Shown here piece after piece: positions 1-13,200 of a DNA stretch of 64,000 nucleotides (position 1 is the stretch's first letter; each line of letters opens with the position of its first letter). The notes under the pieces were generated by a model that saw only the letters and a program-made list of their open reading frames with translations, did no database searches and had not been told where the DNA came from. Source of the DNA: Aquila chrysaetos chrysaetos (Eukaryota; Chordata; Aves; Accipitriformes; Accipitridae); the NCBI RefSeq assembly GCF_900496995.4, contig NC_044018.1, positions 7,526,501 through 7,590,500 on the forward strand, in the 5' to 3' direction. Made by a program: the position numbers and the translations under genes.

Positions 1-462
1 GCTTTTGAAATTAAACAGAATCAGTGCTGCAGGACAGCAGCTCCAAAGGACGAAACACTGAACAGAAGTTTCTCACAGGGAAAAAAAAGGACCTGCTTGT
101 AAGCGAGGACCTTGAGGAGGTTTAGTATTGTAAGGGGCTGAAGCCAAGTAGAGGTGAAAGGTTTAAGCGATATGCACCTGCGTATCAGCATGCCTGTGTC
201 TGAGCGTCTGTGGCATCGAGTTTGTGTACACAGAGAAGTGGGTCTTAACCAAACAGCAGACAGTGACCCTGTAATTAGGGCACTGGGCCAGGACTCTGTA
301 GTCTAGCTCAGGTCAGGGCATATTTCGGCACATTATTTTCTATAACACCTAGGCACCGAATTTCCACACATGCCAGTGGGTAATCAGGTGTTGGTTTCCA
401 AGTGGGAATGTGGGTCTCCAGCTTTCTGAGTCCTCCCAGTCATTTGGATGCTTTGTATTCAT

Positions 463-560
463 CTTGTGGGTCTCCCTTCCCTGTCTATAAGACAGGAATA
501 ACAGTCTCCCAGTTTTGCCTGCCTTGGCTACTTAGGTTGCTGCTGTCACTGGGTGGAGAT
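463..560 (+). mobile_element. MIR-like SINE fragment
   Basis: TGTGGGTCTCCCTTCCCTGTCTATAAGACAGGAATAACAGT resembles the MIR segment CTCAGTTTCCTCATCTGTAAAATGGGGATAATA. Short and strongly diverged. Confidence 0.4.
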
Positions 561-1802
561 TGTCTCCTACTACAGGTTCCTATTCAAACCACACAGTAGT
601 AGGATAAACTGAGGACCCAGGAGTATTGTGCCAGACACCCCCATAGCTGCCAGACCCCTTCTTGGCCCAGGCAGGGAGAAAACTAATCAGGATACCACTC
701 TGGTACCAATAGCAGCTGGATCTCATTTGGACCACCTACACATTGCAAGGATAAGGAAACTGTCTCCAATTATTTTCCAAAAAAAAATCAGAAGAAACCT
801 ATCAACAGATCTCCCTAATTTCTGTCTCTGCAAAAATGTCTATTTTCTGCCTCTTTTTTTTTTTCAATCTCTATTTTTCATTTGTGGTTTTCAACTAAAC
901 ATCAAGCATAATCAAGTAAGATGAGTGATGAAGAGGAAAGGTCTGGTGCTCGATGATTTAGTTTAATGGTTTGACCGTGGTGTCTCAGACTGATATCTAC
1001 AACACAAAAAGTTCCCTTTTATTCCCAGCTGTCTGTGAAGACCTCCAGGGAGGAACAGAGTAGGAGGGGAACTCCCAAGGAAAATGAAAATCTGATGGGG
1101 CATTTCTGAGATATGTTTGCAGGGACATCCAGGGAAACCAGCAGGATTTGTCCAGTCTGGCACTTTGCAGTGCCAATGAACGTTTTCCCAAAGCAGGCAC
1201 CCAGAATATTTTTCCTGATATGTTCACAACTTACATGTCTGGCTCAGCCTGCCTCCAAACACTCACATTTTTTGGAGGAACTCAGATCCTACTCTGAACT
1301 GTCTGGTGTAGTCCCATCTTCAATTTTAACTTCTAGTTATCTGGACTATGCAACTTTAGTGAAAGGGGAATTAAGAGGATTTCCCTCTCCCAGCATGTGG
1401 TGGTCAATTGATCCCAGAAACAATTCAAATTTACTGCTCCCATTTGATGGCTCATGGGAAAGGAATTGGCTCCATAGCAGTAAGTCAAAGATGGAAGAGA
1501 CAGTTGCCTGAGCAATGTGACTGATGGCCACAGACAGAAATACTTTCCTCACTGTTTTGCAGGTCAATTGCTGCACCTTAGACCTTAGACAAACATATGG
1601 TGACTGACCTTAGGATGCTGATCTGGAGCCTCGCCTTTCATCCCTCTCCACCGTTCAAGTTTTCCTCTCTCTATTCTCATCCAAGCCACTGCAAATATTC
1701 CTCTTTTCTTTTTCTCCTCCCTTTGCTTTGGCTCAGCCAGGGCCAGAAGACTCAAGACAGAAATCATTCAGGGTAATTCTACACCCTGTGCTGTGCAGAT
1801 AG

Positions 1803-1850
1803 TCAAGTGAATGATCTAGTGGTCCCTTCTGGCTTGAAAATCTCTTCAGG
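1803..1850 (+). mobile_element. Ancient CR1-like 3' tail remnant
   Basis: GTGAATGATCTAGTGGTCCCTTCTGGCTTGAAAATCT resembles the amniote CR1-like 3' end (GATGATCTAGTGGTCCCTTCTGGCCTTAAAATCTATGA). Only the last tens of bases are recognisable. Confidence 0.5.
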
Positions 1851-4800
1851 TTAACTCCGTAACGGTAATGCTAATGTAGACATTTTGCAGATGCTTATTT
1901 CAGGACACGCATTTTTGCAATTCGCTTTGTTCGGTATCTAGGAATAATTCAGTTCCCAAACCAGCACCGGCAGCCATGTTTGTTAATTTATTGGCAATCA
2001 CTTCATTCAGTTTAAAACAAACTTAGAAATTCTTGTCCATTTTATTTTAATATGTATTATTTATTCATGCAGGCCCTAGAAACAGGACCTTCGGACAAGC
2101 ACATTGCATTACTTAGAATATCTGAACATCAGCTTTGAAATAAGTTGGTTAAAGCATATTAGCTAGTGAGGAAATTTTTAGTCCTTCTCCCCTAGTCTAC
2201 AGGACTTGAGTGTCAAAAGAAGACAGACCACTACTTCTAACCAATACGAAATGTACCTCAAAAAAACTATAAATCAGATAGCTCTTCCAACTAGGCAAGA
2301 CATTTTGTCATGATGTTAAGTTCTTGCAAATGTTATTTGTTCCAGAAGATGGTCATCCAGAATCAGATCTAAAATAGTCTAATTTTGAGTGCCCTTTCTC
2401 AGCTCAACAGGATTACGTGCCTTGAAGGATTTGCTCTGATTGTAAAAATGAAGCTTGAAGTAGGTTATGAATTTACGTGATTCACAGCTCCTTTAAGTGG
2501 AGGTGATTCGTCCCCCATCTGCCAAAAACATCTCCAAAGGACTGGAGCCAGGCCATCCTCATAACTGGACACAAAATCAACCCCCAAAAAAGAGGGAGCG
2601 TGGAAGGAGAGATAAATGTCCAGTTAATCCAAACACTGCTTTATCCCTCAATCCAGATGCTTAAAAGATTTAACAAGGGGAGAGCTGCCATGTAGCCTGC
2701 ACATATGTGCTAGAGAATGGTTAATGTGCCCTAAAGTTTGATAATCAGAATAAAAATGGATTTGAGAAATTGATTTGGATTAACGTGATCTGCTTTTTAG
2801 TGAAAAGATTTGGAATCCTAAACAAGCAGCTTAGCCATGGTTAACTCATTTAAACACTTTCACAGCTAAATGTATTCCCAATGCACCAAGCTGTAGGAGC
2901 TTTACCCTTTGGAGATTAAGCTGAACTTCATCTGGGGGTTCTCCTGCCCTTCTCCTCCATGTCTGCTCACTCTGCAGATGGCTTCTCATCACATCACCTC
3001 TTTCCTTCATTTCACTGTAAGGGGTTGGAGAAATCGAGACGTGGGAATTTCTCCCCATCCATTCCCATCCGGTTGCGATTTCCTCCGCTTTGTCTGGTGG
3101 TAAAAAAGATGATCCAAGTCACACTCGATTTGCCAGGTCACTGAAGAAGCCCAACGATGGAGAGTCAGCCATGCGGCTGCTGCCTTAGACTGACATGCAA
3201 GTCCTTCGAGGGGAAGGGGGGCCCGGGTCCACCTCTCTGCTTAGAGACTACCCAGTAATAAAAATTAGTCCTTGAATTATATATGAACACCCAGAGCAGT
3301 TCTGCTGCTTTCTCCTTGCCTCTGGACCTGTCAGGACTCATTGTCTATGCCTACACTGGTAAACTAAGTGAAATGAGGACGTGGGCCCAAAAAGCGTCAC
3401 TCAGCCATCCACACTGTTCCATTATTTGCATTCCCCTTGGCTCTGGCCAGACCTAGGCCAACTTGCAGTGCACAGGCACGACTCGCAGGTTAGCACAGGG
3501 CCATCCTGGTTTGGGGATTAGAGGGATTAATACAAACATAAATTGCACAAATTGGCCTCAGAGCCAAAGGCAGCTCCTCGCCCATTTTATTTGCTAGTAT
3601 AGATGGAGCTGCTAACGGCAAGCTAAGGATACAACAGGCCAGTTCAGGAGTTTCTCAAGGCAACAGAGATGCTGAGGAGGGGACAGCGGTGTGGCTGGGG
3701 GGCAGTCAGCACTGCTGGGAAGACGGGGCAAGGTGATTCACCTCCCTGTTCGCCACAAAGAAAGGATCTGCCTGCAAAAAGCTCCTTTTACACCATAGGA
3801 TGCAGTGCATGCTGCTTGTTTTGGGATAAGGAGCAAGGCTACTTGCTCACAGGTAACTCAGGAGAAGCTAACACTGAGAGCCAAGAAGTCCTCCAAAGGT
3901 GAAATATTTTCTGTCCATTAGATAAAATGAGCTATGTTCAGTACCAGAGCTCATCAGAAATAGTCACTTTTTCCCATAACTTTTTTTTTTTTTTTTAATA
4001 AAAGACTGCGATTTTTTTAATCTCCACAGGAATGTTCTGGGGTTTTGTTTTGTCTTGTTTTGTTTCTTTCCCAAAGGAGGAGGAAGATCTGTTTTCAGGA
4101 CTAAAAGCACCTGGAAATAAAATGCATGATTTATACTAGACCTTAAAAAATTTATGCTTTGGCTCTTCACATTTCTTGAGGCTTACTGGTGAAAACTGGC
4201 ATTTTGTGTCCAGACGCAACCTATTACAAGGCAGATGTCTAACCTTAAACTGCTTCTCAGTGCAGACACAAAAGCTGTGCTTTCTCATCCAGACACTTTT
4301 GCTTTAATTCTTTTTTGGCTTTACTGCTTTTTTTACAGCTTTGTTTCATTTTTTTAAATTAAAAAAAAAAAAACACCAAAAACATTTTTTAAAATCAAAA
4401 ACATAAAAGATGAACCAAAACAAAGTTTTATGAAGAGAGCATAGTCTGAGCCTCTCTGGCAGGATTAAGCTGCCTTTAGCACTAAATGGCAGTCTTGCTC
4501 CAAAAGCCCAGGCAAGAGGAGGTACAGAGAAAACCAAATGTAATTAGAAATGTAGCTTCATTTAGTCAAAATGAATTATGTCACTTAAGTAGAAACTCCA
4601 CGTTGCTACACCAGCCTGGTGATTCAGTGCAAAAACTATGAAGCTTTTTCTCTCTTTCATTTGCTAAAATATTAATGTAAATGCAACATTTGCCAAAGGC
4701 ATTGGATTCACTGTCCTCTGCGGTAACGTTACAAAATGTGATGTAAAGGGGGTCTAAGGCTACAGAGACAAGTAGGTTCCTACCCTGAACATTTAACTCT

Positions 4801-7800
4801 GCTGCAGTCCTCAGGATCCACCAAGGCTCTCTCCAAATCACCTCCATCCGAAGTTCTGCAGAGCCTGAAATTTCTCTCACCAGCCCTAAGCAAAACCACT
4901 GAGACATCACATCACCTTCCAGGACTTGGATCAGGGGCAAACCAGACCTTGAAGTCTCTGAAGCCCATAGGTCCAAAAGAGACATTCCCTTACTCATTCT
5001 TGGTGCCACCATGGAGCACACATAGGAAACACATTGCTCCAGACCCCACAGGCCAGAGGGATAAAGTCTCAGATTATAAAGATGGGAAAAGGCACGAGTG
5101 TCGCCTGATAGCTGGTACTATCCTTGTCCTTGTGTCAGCTACACTGTGCCACTGTTTATGAGCAAAGATGTGTAAGAAGAGCAGAATATTACACCCCACT
5201 AGTTTAGGATATGGACCTTGGATGTAGGGGTGGAGGGGTGTCTGATTATCAAAGCTACGAGAGAATAAGCATGGATATATGGGCAGAAGACCTTACATGA
5301 GAAGACCTCGAGACACTTGCCTTAGAGCACCCTACAGTACCCAGGATCTCCCTTCTGTGTGAACAGACTCACAACCAGGCCAAGGGAGAACTGGAAAAAT
5401 GTTCCTATATCAAGGATGAATACTTTAACTACCAATGTCTTCTTGGACAGACTTGAGCCAAAGCTGCACATGTTCTGTCACAGAGTCTGGCTACAAGATC
5501 AGCCCTGATGGCCAATAGCCTTATTGCTGCAGGCCTCGGGATGTAGTCATGGGCAGCATCAACGTTTAGGTAACTTGCCTCCTATATCCCTCTATGACAA
5601 CCCAGCAAAGGATCTTGATGGTGCCCAGAAAAGCCCTCAGAGAACAACTAATCTGTTCTGCCTTAGGTACTTATCTCAGGATGATTTGAATCACCTTCCA
5701 GAGGTTCTGACTTCTATATGTTGAAGGAGCCAGCAAAGACTAACTCACACTTAAATGTCTTATTCTTGGCCTAACTTAGGGCAGATGGGTTCCACCCATA
5801 GGTGTGCCATGTCTAATAGTTAGACATTTTCTTCACAACACTCTGCTGATCTTCAGTTACACTTGGATGATATATCCAAAGACCACAGTGCCTATTGTTC
5901 TCCCAAAATACACACATACGACCGCCTTTGTCCCAACATCTCCAAGATGCCCGGAGCCCCACCTCTTGCCTGAAACCCAACAACAGCTTTAACCTTGCAT
6001 TTCCTTATTTTATCAGTGGAACCTGAGTCAGAGTATTTTCTGAGCTTACCTACCACATTGGGCCTCCTATAAAAACCAGCCCAAGGCAGTAGCTAATTTT
6101 GCCTGGTACCTGCATACCTATCCACAAGATGGGGGGGTCTGTTTTCAAAGCCTCATTCTGCTTGCTTGGGAGTGGTATCTCAGTTGTCCACATCTCTTAG
6201 GCCACCTCATACAGTGGTCTCACGACAGCTAGTTGTGTCTAGTAGCGCCTTGTAATTGTTCTTATGTGGTTGGCACACATATAAACAGCATGGTGCAAGA
6301 GGGAAAGGACCACAGCAGCTAACTTCTTTTGAGGCCTTGCTGGATGGTGCCACAGTCTGCCCCACACCAAACGTTAAGCAGGCAATCAGCCAGTCCTCAG
6401 AGTATATAAATATTGTTTTGAACATGGAGTCCTAGAGCAAGTAAGAGATGAGGAGGCAATGCCACAGATGGGTATTTTATCAGAGACCTAGACTTCTACT
6501 CAAGGCTGTGAATTTGCCTAGGTTATATGTTAGCTGAGAGTTAGGCATTGCAATGCCTAAAACACGTTACGGGCGCATCTTCTAGACCCTTCACAAGAGG
6601 GGAGTGGGAAAAACAATGAAAACTTTCCAACACACTGCTCCAAGCCAAAGCTTAATCCTGACGTACTCTGACTGACTAGCTAGAGTAAGAGTAACTCTGT
6701 GGTAAATTATTTTCCCTGCACCAGCTCAATTTCAAGGTTATTATTCAGAGCACTTCACTTCTTTCAGCCTAAACAAAAGCACTGATCTCTTTACTAGTGC
6801 CCATGATTCCTTAGTTCTGTTTCTACGCTTCTGCTTTTAAAAGATTTTTTTTTTGCCCCAGAGCTCAAGATGAACATTACAAATTGCTTGCTGCACGAAA
6901 GGAAATGCGTACCAAGTTGTGTACATGGCTTTGCCTTTGGAAAAGCGGAACAGATTTTATGAGAAAACTCTCAGGAAACCAGCCTACTTAATGATGGCTG
7001 TGCCATGTTTTTCTGGTTATGATTAACACCGGAGAGCTGACATTGCTTAGCTCAAATGGTGTTTTCAGCGCAGATCTGGGAAGGTTCCAAAGCTTCTTTT
7101 TGTTAATTTGTCAGAGTGGATTAATTTTTCAGCAGCCCATTACTGGAATGCAGCCTGCCCAGCTTCAAGCTCCATTGTGAGAAGCCAGTGATACTGAGCT
7201 GACAGCAGTTGTGGGCAGACAGAGCCCAGATGTGGTACAGAGCTGCAGGAACGTACCGATGACATCTGGAGATCAGCTTGCTGCTTATGAGTAAGACTTG
7301 GAGGATGTATTTCAGCCGGAGCCTTTCTACAACCAAACAATCAGTTTCCGAACAAATCGGTCCCAGAATCACAACTGCTGTTTCTTGGAAATTATCTCTC
7401 CTTGCCTTGCAGCTCCGATGAGACACCAGGAAAGGCAATACACAGCACAATTGTTATTTCAAGCACTTCATACCAACCCTGAAATATCCCACTAAACAGT
7501 CTCCTGTTTAGCACTGGTGCTCTCACTTAACACTAGGAAGAAGTGCTAATGAGGATCCAGTCCCAGGAACTACAGGTGACCAAGGAGAAGTTTGGTCTGA
7601 ATCTAAACTTTGCACCACTGAGATAGTGAAGGACAGAGGTATCAAAATAAATGGTTGTTATGAGCAGGTCTAAGACTTTTACAAGCAGACACATGCTCTC
7701 TCACCCCATGTTCTGAATTAGCCAGCTCTGTCCCACAACGCAGAACTGTAGCACAAAAGCATCAAATCGCTGTCTCTGCATGACTTTTTAGCTCAAGGAC

Positions 7801-8835
7801 AGCACAGGAGAAATGGTCTCAATTCCCAGCCAAAAGGTATGGGAAGCATGTGTTTGCCTGTCAAACACTCTGCAAACGTATCTCCAGCTGCACAAGGGGT
7901 GCTATAGTCACAGACCATCGTCCTCCAGTTGTACACATTGGTGATGTCCCCATTTATTGGCTACCTTGTCTCTTGTACGACCTAAATCAGCATAACTCTA
8001 CTGAAGCCAGTGTTATTTCATCTTATAATGGACCAAAGTAGAATCTTCTCTATAGTTCATTTGTTTTTAATTAACGAATCAATTGCAAGGACCGTCTTCA
8101 CCTCTTATGTATACATTCACAAAACAGATGAAACATCAACCACTAAAAATAATCTGAAGTAAAAAAAGCAGCATGAAGTGAAAATCAGTCCCTTTGCCAT
8201 CTGTTCTCCTAGTTGTTCTTTATTCAAAAGAAAGATCTACTGCATACACATCTGCTTTACCTGAATGAAAAATCGTTTGCATACATCAGCATGCATGTTG
8301 GGAGGGTTATGCCCGAAATTCATGAGCAAATGACAATGGCAATTGAATGAACAATGACAAAAGAGTCATTGGGAAGACTGCAATGTTAAATATGGGGGCA
8401 GACGGCTCACAGAGACGAGCAGTCAAGCCCTGATTTGGATATACCTTTTATTTCTATAAATGCAGGGTCACATTATCAAAAGCTGCAGCTTTATGTGGCC
8501 AAAAACTGCTCCTTACAAACCTCAAGCCTGTGAGAGAAGAGAGTTGTTTGCTGATGCCCCAAAGGGTGCTGAGGCATACAGTCCTGCTCCACCAGAATTC
8601 CCCTTCCCAAAATAACTGTTGCTCTCGAGTTCTGGTGCTGAACTCTTCCTTGCTAAACTTTGCAGCTTTCCAGCCCTGAATACAAAATCTTTAAGCACAA
8701 TTTATATAGAAATGGAAAAAAGCTCACAAATTCTTTGAGGTGGATCCCCATAAAGTAAAATTAAGATATTATTGTTGTTGAATGCACAGTGCCCATTTTC
8801 CAAAGGAGTGCCTAATCATCAGGATATAGGTCTGA

Positions 8836-8884
8836 GTGTGTTCATTTGCGTGTGTTTGTGTGTACATATGTATACACATACATG
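8836..8884. repeat. Imperfect TG/TA/CA microsatellite
   Basis: Alternating purine-pyrimidine text GTGTGTTTGTGTGTACATATGTATACACATACATG, an interrupted TG-to-CA run. Confidence 0.8.
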
Positions 8885-11800
8885 CATCTTAATGTGCTTC
8901 CAGTTTTGCAGCTAAGGTTTTCCTTTCTGCATGGATAACAAAGTACTCTCTGGGCCAGAAACCAGGAGTGACCTTGAAAATGTTTCTTAGTTCTGTGAAT
9001 GAAAGGCTCAAGCAGTTTTAGCAAGAGCTGGGTTGTGCTCTTCAGACCCCTACAACTTCAATAATAATAAATCACCTCATCTCTCACTCAGAAAAGGAAA
9101 AGCAACCACCAGACTGTTGGCACTAGCAAAGGCTGGCCTGCATTTGAGATACTGAACACCAGTGCTAGAAAGATTCGTATGCAAAAAGACAGGAGTAACT
9201 TCTATAGAGGCGATCAAGGTGAGGACTTTGGAGATGAAAGGCACTGAAAAACTTTCTTAATTCTCAGGGAGATCTTTCTAACATAAGTCACAAAATAATT
9301 TGTAGGCTGCAAAATCATGGACACTCATTAGGACACCATTTCAAGGCATGGTGCGCCGTTGCACTGTGTACTGCGTCATGTTTATAAAGGATCTTTGCCA
9401 CAGGCCCAATGATTGTTCAAAACACACACACCACCATTAAGCTATTTTGCCTCTGCAGTTATAAGGCAACGAGGGACAATGTGCCCTTTGAAACAGAATG
9501 AATACATTGATAGAAGGTCAGCAAGGAAATTATTTTTATTGCTACAGCCATGTTATGAACAAAACCAAAGATAAAATACAACACTAGAACCACATGGCAT
9601 AGAATTGAGGCTGAAAGATGAAAAAATTCACAACCAAGGCAACCTTGCCTTCAGAAATTTGCAATTATAAATAATATTGCAAAGGTTTCTCTCTCAGAAG
9701 AGGTAGTTGGTTCTGAGACAAATGACTTTAAAGCAATATTTAGTATCCTGCATTGAGCTCATCAATGCAAGTCTCTTCCCAGACCTTGAGTTCATCAAAA
9801 GATCATACATGAAAAATGGAAGTTCTACCAGCTTTTTAAACTGTTTTGCCCTAAGTCATTTTATTTTACACAAGAGTGCACCTTTGCTTCTGTTTTTCCC
9901 ATAGGGTCAGCAACAGATTCAGATCTCTGCTTAGAAATCAAAACCATCATCCATCCACATCATCAATACATTCAGGAAAGAGCTCACACCCATCATAAGG
10001 GGAATTTGGTTAGAGTCTTCTTGAAATCTGCAGATTTCTTCCTATCTGAGCAGTAGACAATGCTTTTCCACACAAGCAAAATTAGGAAAAACATCTCCAT
10101 GATGAAACATATAAAGACCATGTTTAGATGGCCTAAAAGGGACCTATCTTAAGCCTCATGGTTGCTCCAGTCCACTGACTTTAATCTAAGTATCTCACTA
10201 CCCTCTTGTATTTAGACACTTTTGTAGCTTGGACATCTAAAGGAGTGTTGTGATACCACAGAGATCTGAATTTGGTCCTTTGCTGCTATCAGTGGTTAAC
10301 TAGACTAAGAGCAGAGCTAAAACAACCCATATCTGCTTTCTCCAAGTCAAATGTCCCAACCATTGTATTATTTTGAATGAGCACAACATCTTCATTGTAT
10401 TGGCTATGCAGTGAGTATACTTAGTACAGCAGATCTCATAGGGCATTTAGATGCAGAGAATTTCTGCAGAGTTATTCACAGAGTCTAATCTTAAATATCT
10501 TATATTGGCTATAGTTATATGCTCAAAAGAGATTTAAGCACCTCTGAAGGAATATTCAGAACACATAAATAGGAAATCCAAGTCCTACTGACCCACCTCC
10601 CACCTACATGCTAAAGCTGGCTGTCATTTGTTATCCCCCTGCACACCTGAATTGCTTTTGTGTATGTTTCTATATTTGTCTTGTCTGCTGAACTAGGCAG
10701 ATATCCAAAGATGGTCAACCTCTTTGGATGGTGGTCAAGCACTAAACACAATACCATTGCATGATGCATGACCAAAGGTAAAGACATATTTTTTTTACCT
10801 TTTTTTCCCCTGCTTTTTACCTCCAGCTCTGAAATGGTCATGCTCATTAAAACATCACGCTTTTGTCCTCACAGGCACGTTGTGAAGGTACTCTTTGCAA
10901 AGCACCCCAACACTCCCATGACTCTGCAAAGAGGGAGGAGGAGTCATTGCAAGCCATGATAGAGTTTTATAGGTGGTTGGCACACGGCTCCGGGAAATGA
11001 AGCCTGAGAGAGCAGTATCTGCAAAGAAATACCTCATTATTACCCATTGCAGTCATGAAACCAGAGCATGTAACCATGTAATTAATGATATCGTTCACTG
11101 AGATACTTGAAGGTGGCTGTCAACCTTCATTCCGGCTTTTGTTTCTGAGTGCCTCATCCCAACAGCCCAGAGGGCTTTCGCGGATGTTGGAGGAGAGGGG
11201 ACACGGCCTCACTAACAACCTACCTCTGCCACACCATGAGTCTTCATGGGAGAAGAATGGCTGGAGAGTCCTTAACCTCTGAGTGGTGGCAGAGAAAGCA
11301 CCCCCCACACACCAGCTTCTCCCTCCTTCCTCTCTCTCAGCCCCAAGATGTGCTTTGAATACAAAACGTCATTTTTCCTCTCCGTGCTATGTAAATGCTG
11401 TCTGTAAACACTGGCAAGCGCTTGCCAGACTGATGGGACCCAGGGCCCATCAGGGGCCCCCAGTGGGCACATCAGCATGATGCCAAGAAAGTGAACCCAG
11501 GACTTTCAGCTCCTCAACCACTGAAATAAAAGGAAAATCTCCAGTGACTACTTCTATAACAAGCCAGTTTCCCTTCATTGGGCCAGCTACTGCTCAGGGA
11601 CAAAAGTCTCACCCCATGGGCAGGATCACCAGCTAGAAGAGGGTGTTGAATAGCTTTATGCCATTGCTGGGTTGCTCTACTACCAGTATGTGGGCCATAG
11701 CAGACCCCTGCATTTTGCTGAAGTCAGTGTATTGCCTGTGGGAGAGGGTCTCAGAGCCATACATTATATGGTTGGCAGGAGCTGTTCAAACCATCTAATA

Positions 11801-12774
11801 CCACTTCCGTATCACATATGTCAACGCCTTCTCTGAATTTCCATCTGATCCAGAAGGAAGTATGTCATTCAGTAATCCCCTACTCTGATCAAAAAATTCC
11901 CATCACATAGAAACCATCACATGCTAATTTCTTCCAATCCTAAATTATTGCTGTTACTTTAAAAGTCTGCTTTATGTCCAGCCTGACTTTAGCTTCGGCT
12001 TCATTGGCTCTTGGTTAGTAGAATTAGCTGAAAGGTTTTCAGCAAAACATTTCTTTGTTTAAAAAAAAAAAAAGACAGATTTGTGGAAAAGGGTTAGTTC
12101 GGGTTTCTCAACTCATCCCTGTTAGGCAATTTTTAATTGAAACATTCCAGATTACCAGTCAAAACCTATGGTTTTTTCTGGCACTTTAATAACTCGATAT
12201 GAACTAGAAATGGTCCAAATCAAAATGACACATTCAGAAATTATTTACTCCTTCATTCTTTCACTGGAAGAGGTCTGTGTGGGTGTATGAGACATAAACA
12301 TTGACTGCTGTCACTGCTGGTTTTGCTTTTGAATGGCAATTTACAATAAGGAAGTAAATATAATTAGTTCACATTCATATGGCACTTTTCCATCCTGGAA
12401 AACTGAGTATATTTTATAGCCAGTGTATAAATATGCCTGTGGTAAATCACATCCCACCAGTGAACTGAATTGGCCACACAGCACCAGCCACGCCAAGCTG
12501 TTTACAAGAAGAAATGAGGTATTTCTTTTGTGGAAGATAGAGAGGATTTATTCCGCACCAGAAAAAGTTTTCACCGCTGAAAGCGGGTCATGTTCTGTAA
12601 ATAAAACTTTTAAGGCTTGGGCTTTCATCCAAAAGGACCACGTAGCCTACTGGAGACTGTCCTCCAGGCAAACCAGCCCCCAGAAGGACTACAGCTGGGA
12701 TGGATTTTGGAAGGCCATGATGTTGGGGAGAGGGACCCGGGAAGTGGGGTGCTGAGAGTCAAGGGACTCTCTGT

Positions 12775-13200
12775 TTCCCAAACCTCTTGTTCCTGATGCC
12801 TTCTCCTCTCCTCTCCTCAGGAGCCCCAGATGACGACCACATCTACATCCCCCCAGCCTTCCCACGCTGCTGCCTGTCTCCTGGCTGCCCTTTTCGTCCC
12901 TCCGCGGCCCCCCCGTGCAGGGAAAGTCGTGATCCTGCCGCCAGGGAGGAGGCAGGGCTGGAGGTGGGAAGGCAATCTCAGAGGGAGCAGGAGGTTTGCT
13001 CTCCTGGCTGCCCCACATGTGTGGGGCACAGAGGGGCATAGGGTGCGTAGACAAATGTGTTTGGAGCAGAAGGGGGTCACCGAGGAGCAGTAGCCCATTC
13101 CCTGGTGGATCCCAGCCTTCAGCAAGCAGCCTGGGAAGAGGCTCATCTCCACCAGCCTCATCCCTTCTTGTGCTAGTGGTGTTAGTCCTCCCCTGGTCCA
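12775..13200. other. GC-richer block with overlapping open frames, no gene recognised
   Basis: This stretch is clearly more GC-rich than its surroundings. It is open on both strands at once (minus 12689-13201 for 170 codons, minus 12817-13203, plus 12787-13041 and 12996-13277). The translations are Pro/Arg/Gly/Ser-rich and match no family I know. Simultaneous opening in several frames is what low stop-codon density in GC-rich DNA produces, so I do not call a gene. An unannotated exon or lncRNA cannot be excluded. Confidence 0.5.

Larger units (their letters stand above)
561..12774. other. Flank downstream of EVA1A, no gene recognised (distal part)
   Basis: Scanning both strands shows only scattered short open frames. 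The longest (minus 4581-5021, 146 codons; plus 1113-1511, 132 codons) show no recognisable domain. Homopolymers occur at 3981-3996 (T16), 4361-4373 (A13) and 12061-12073 (A13). The stretch 6850-7140 reads as unique, balanced-composition DNA and is a candidate conserved non-coding element. No tRNA, rRNA or small RNA was recognised. Confidence 0.6.

Noticed and set aside
1113..1511. 132-codon open frame on the plus strand
   Set aside because: Composition is not protein-like and no family is recognised.
4581..5021. 146-codon open frame on the minus strand
   Set aside because: No recognisable domain, ordinary AT-rich context, no splice or promoter support; such lengths arise by chance in 64 kb.
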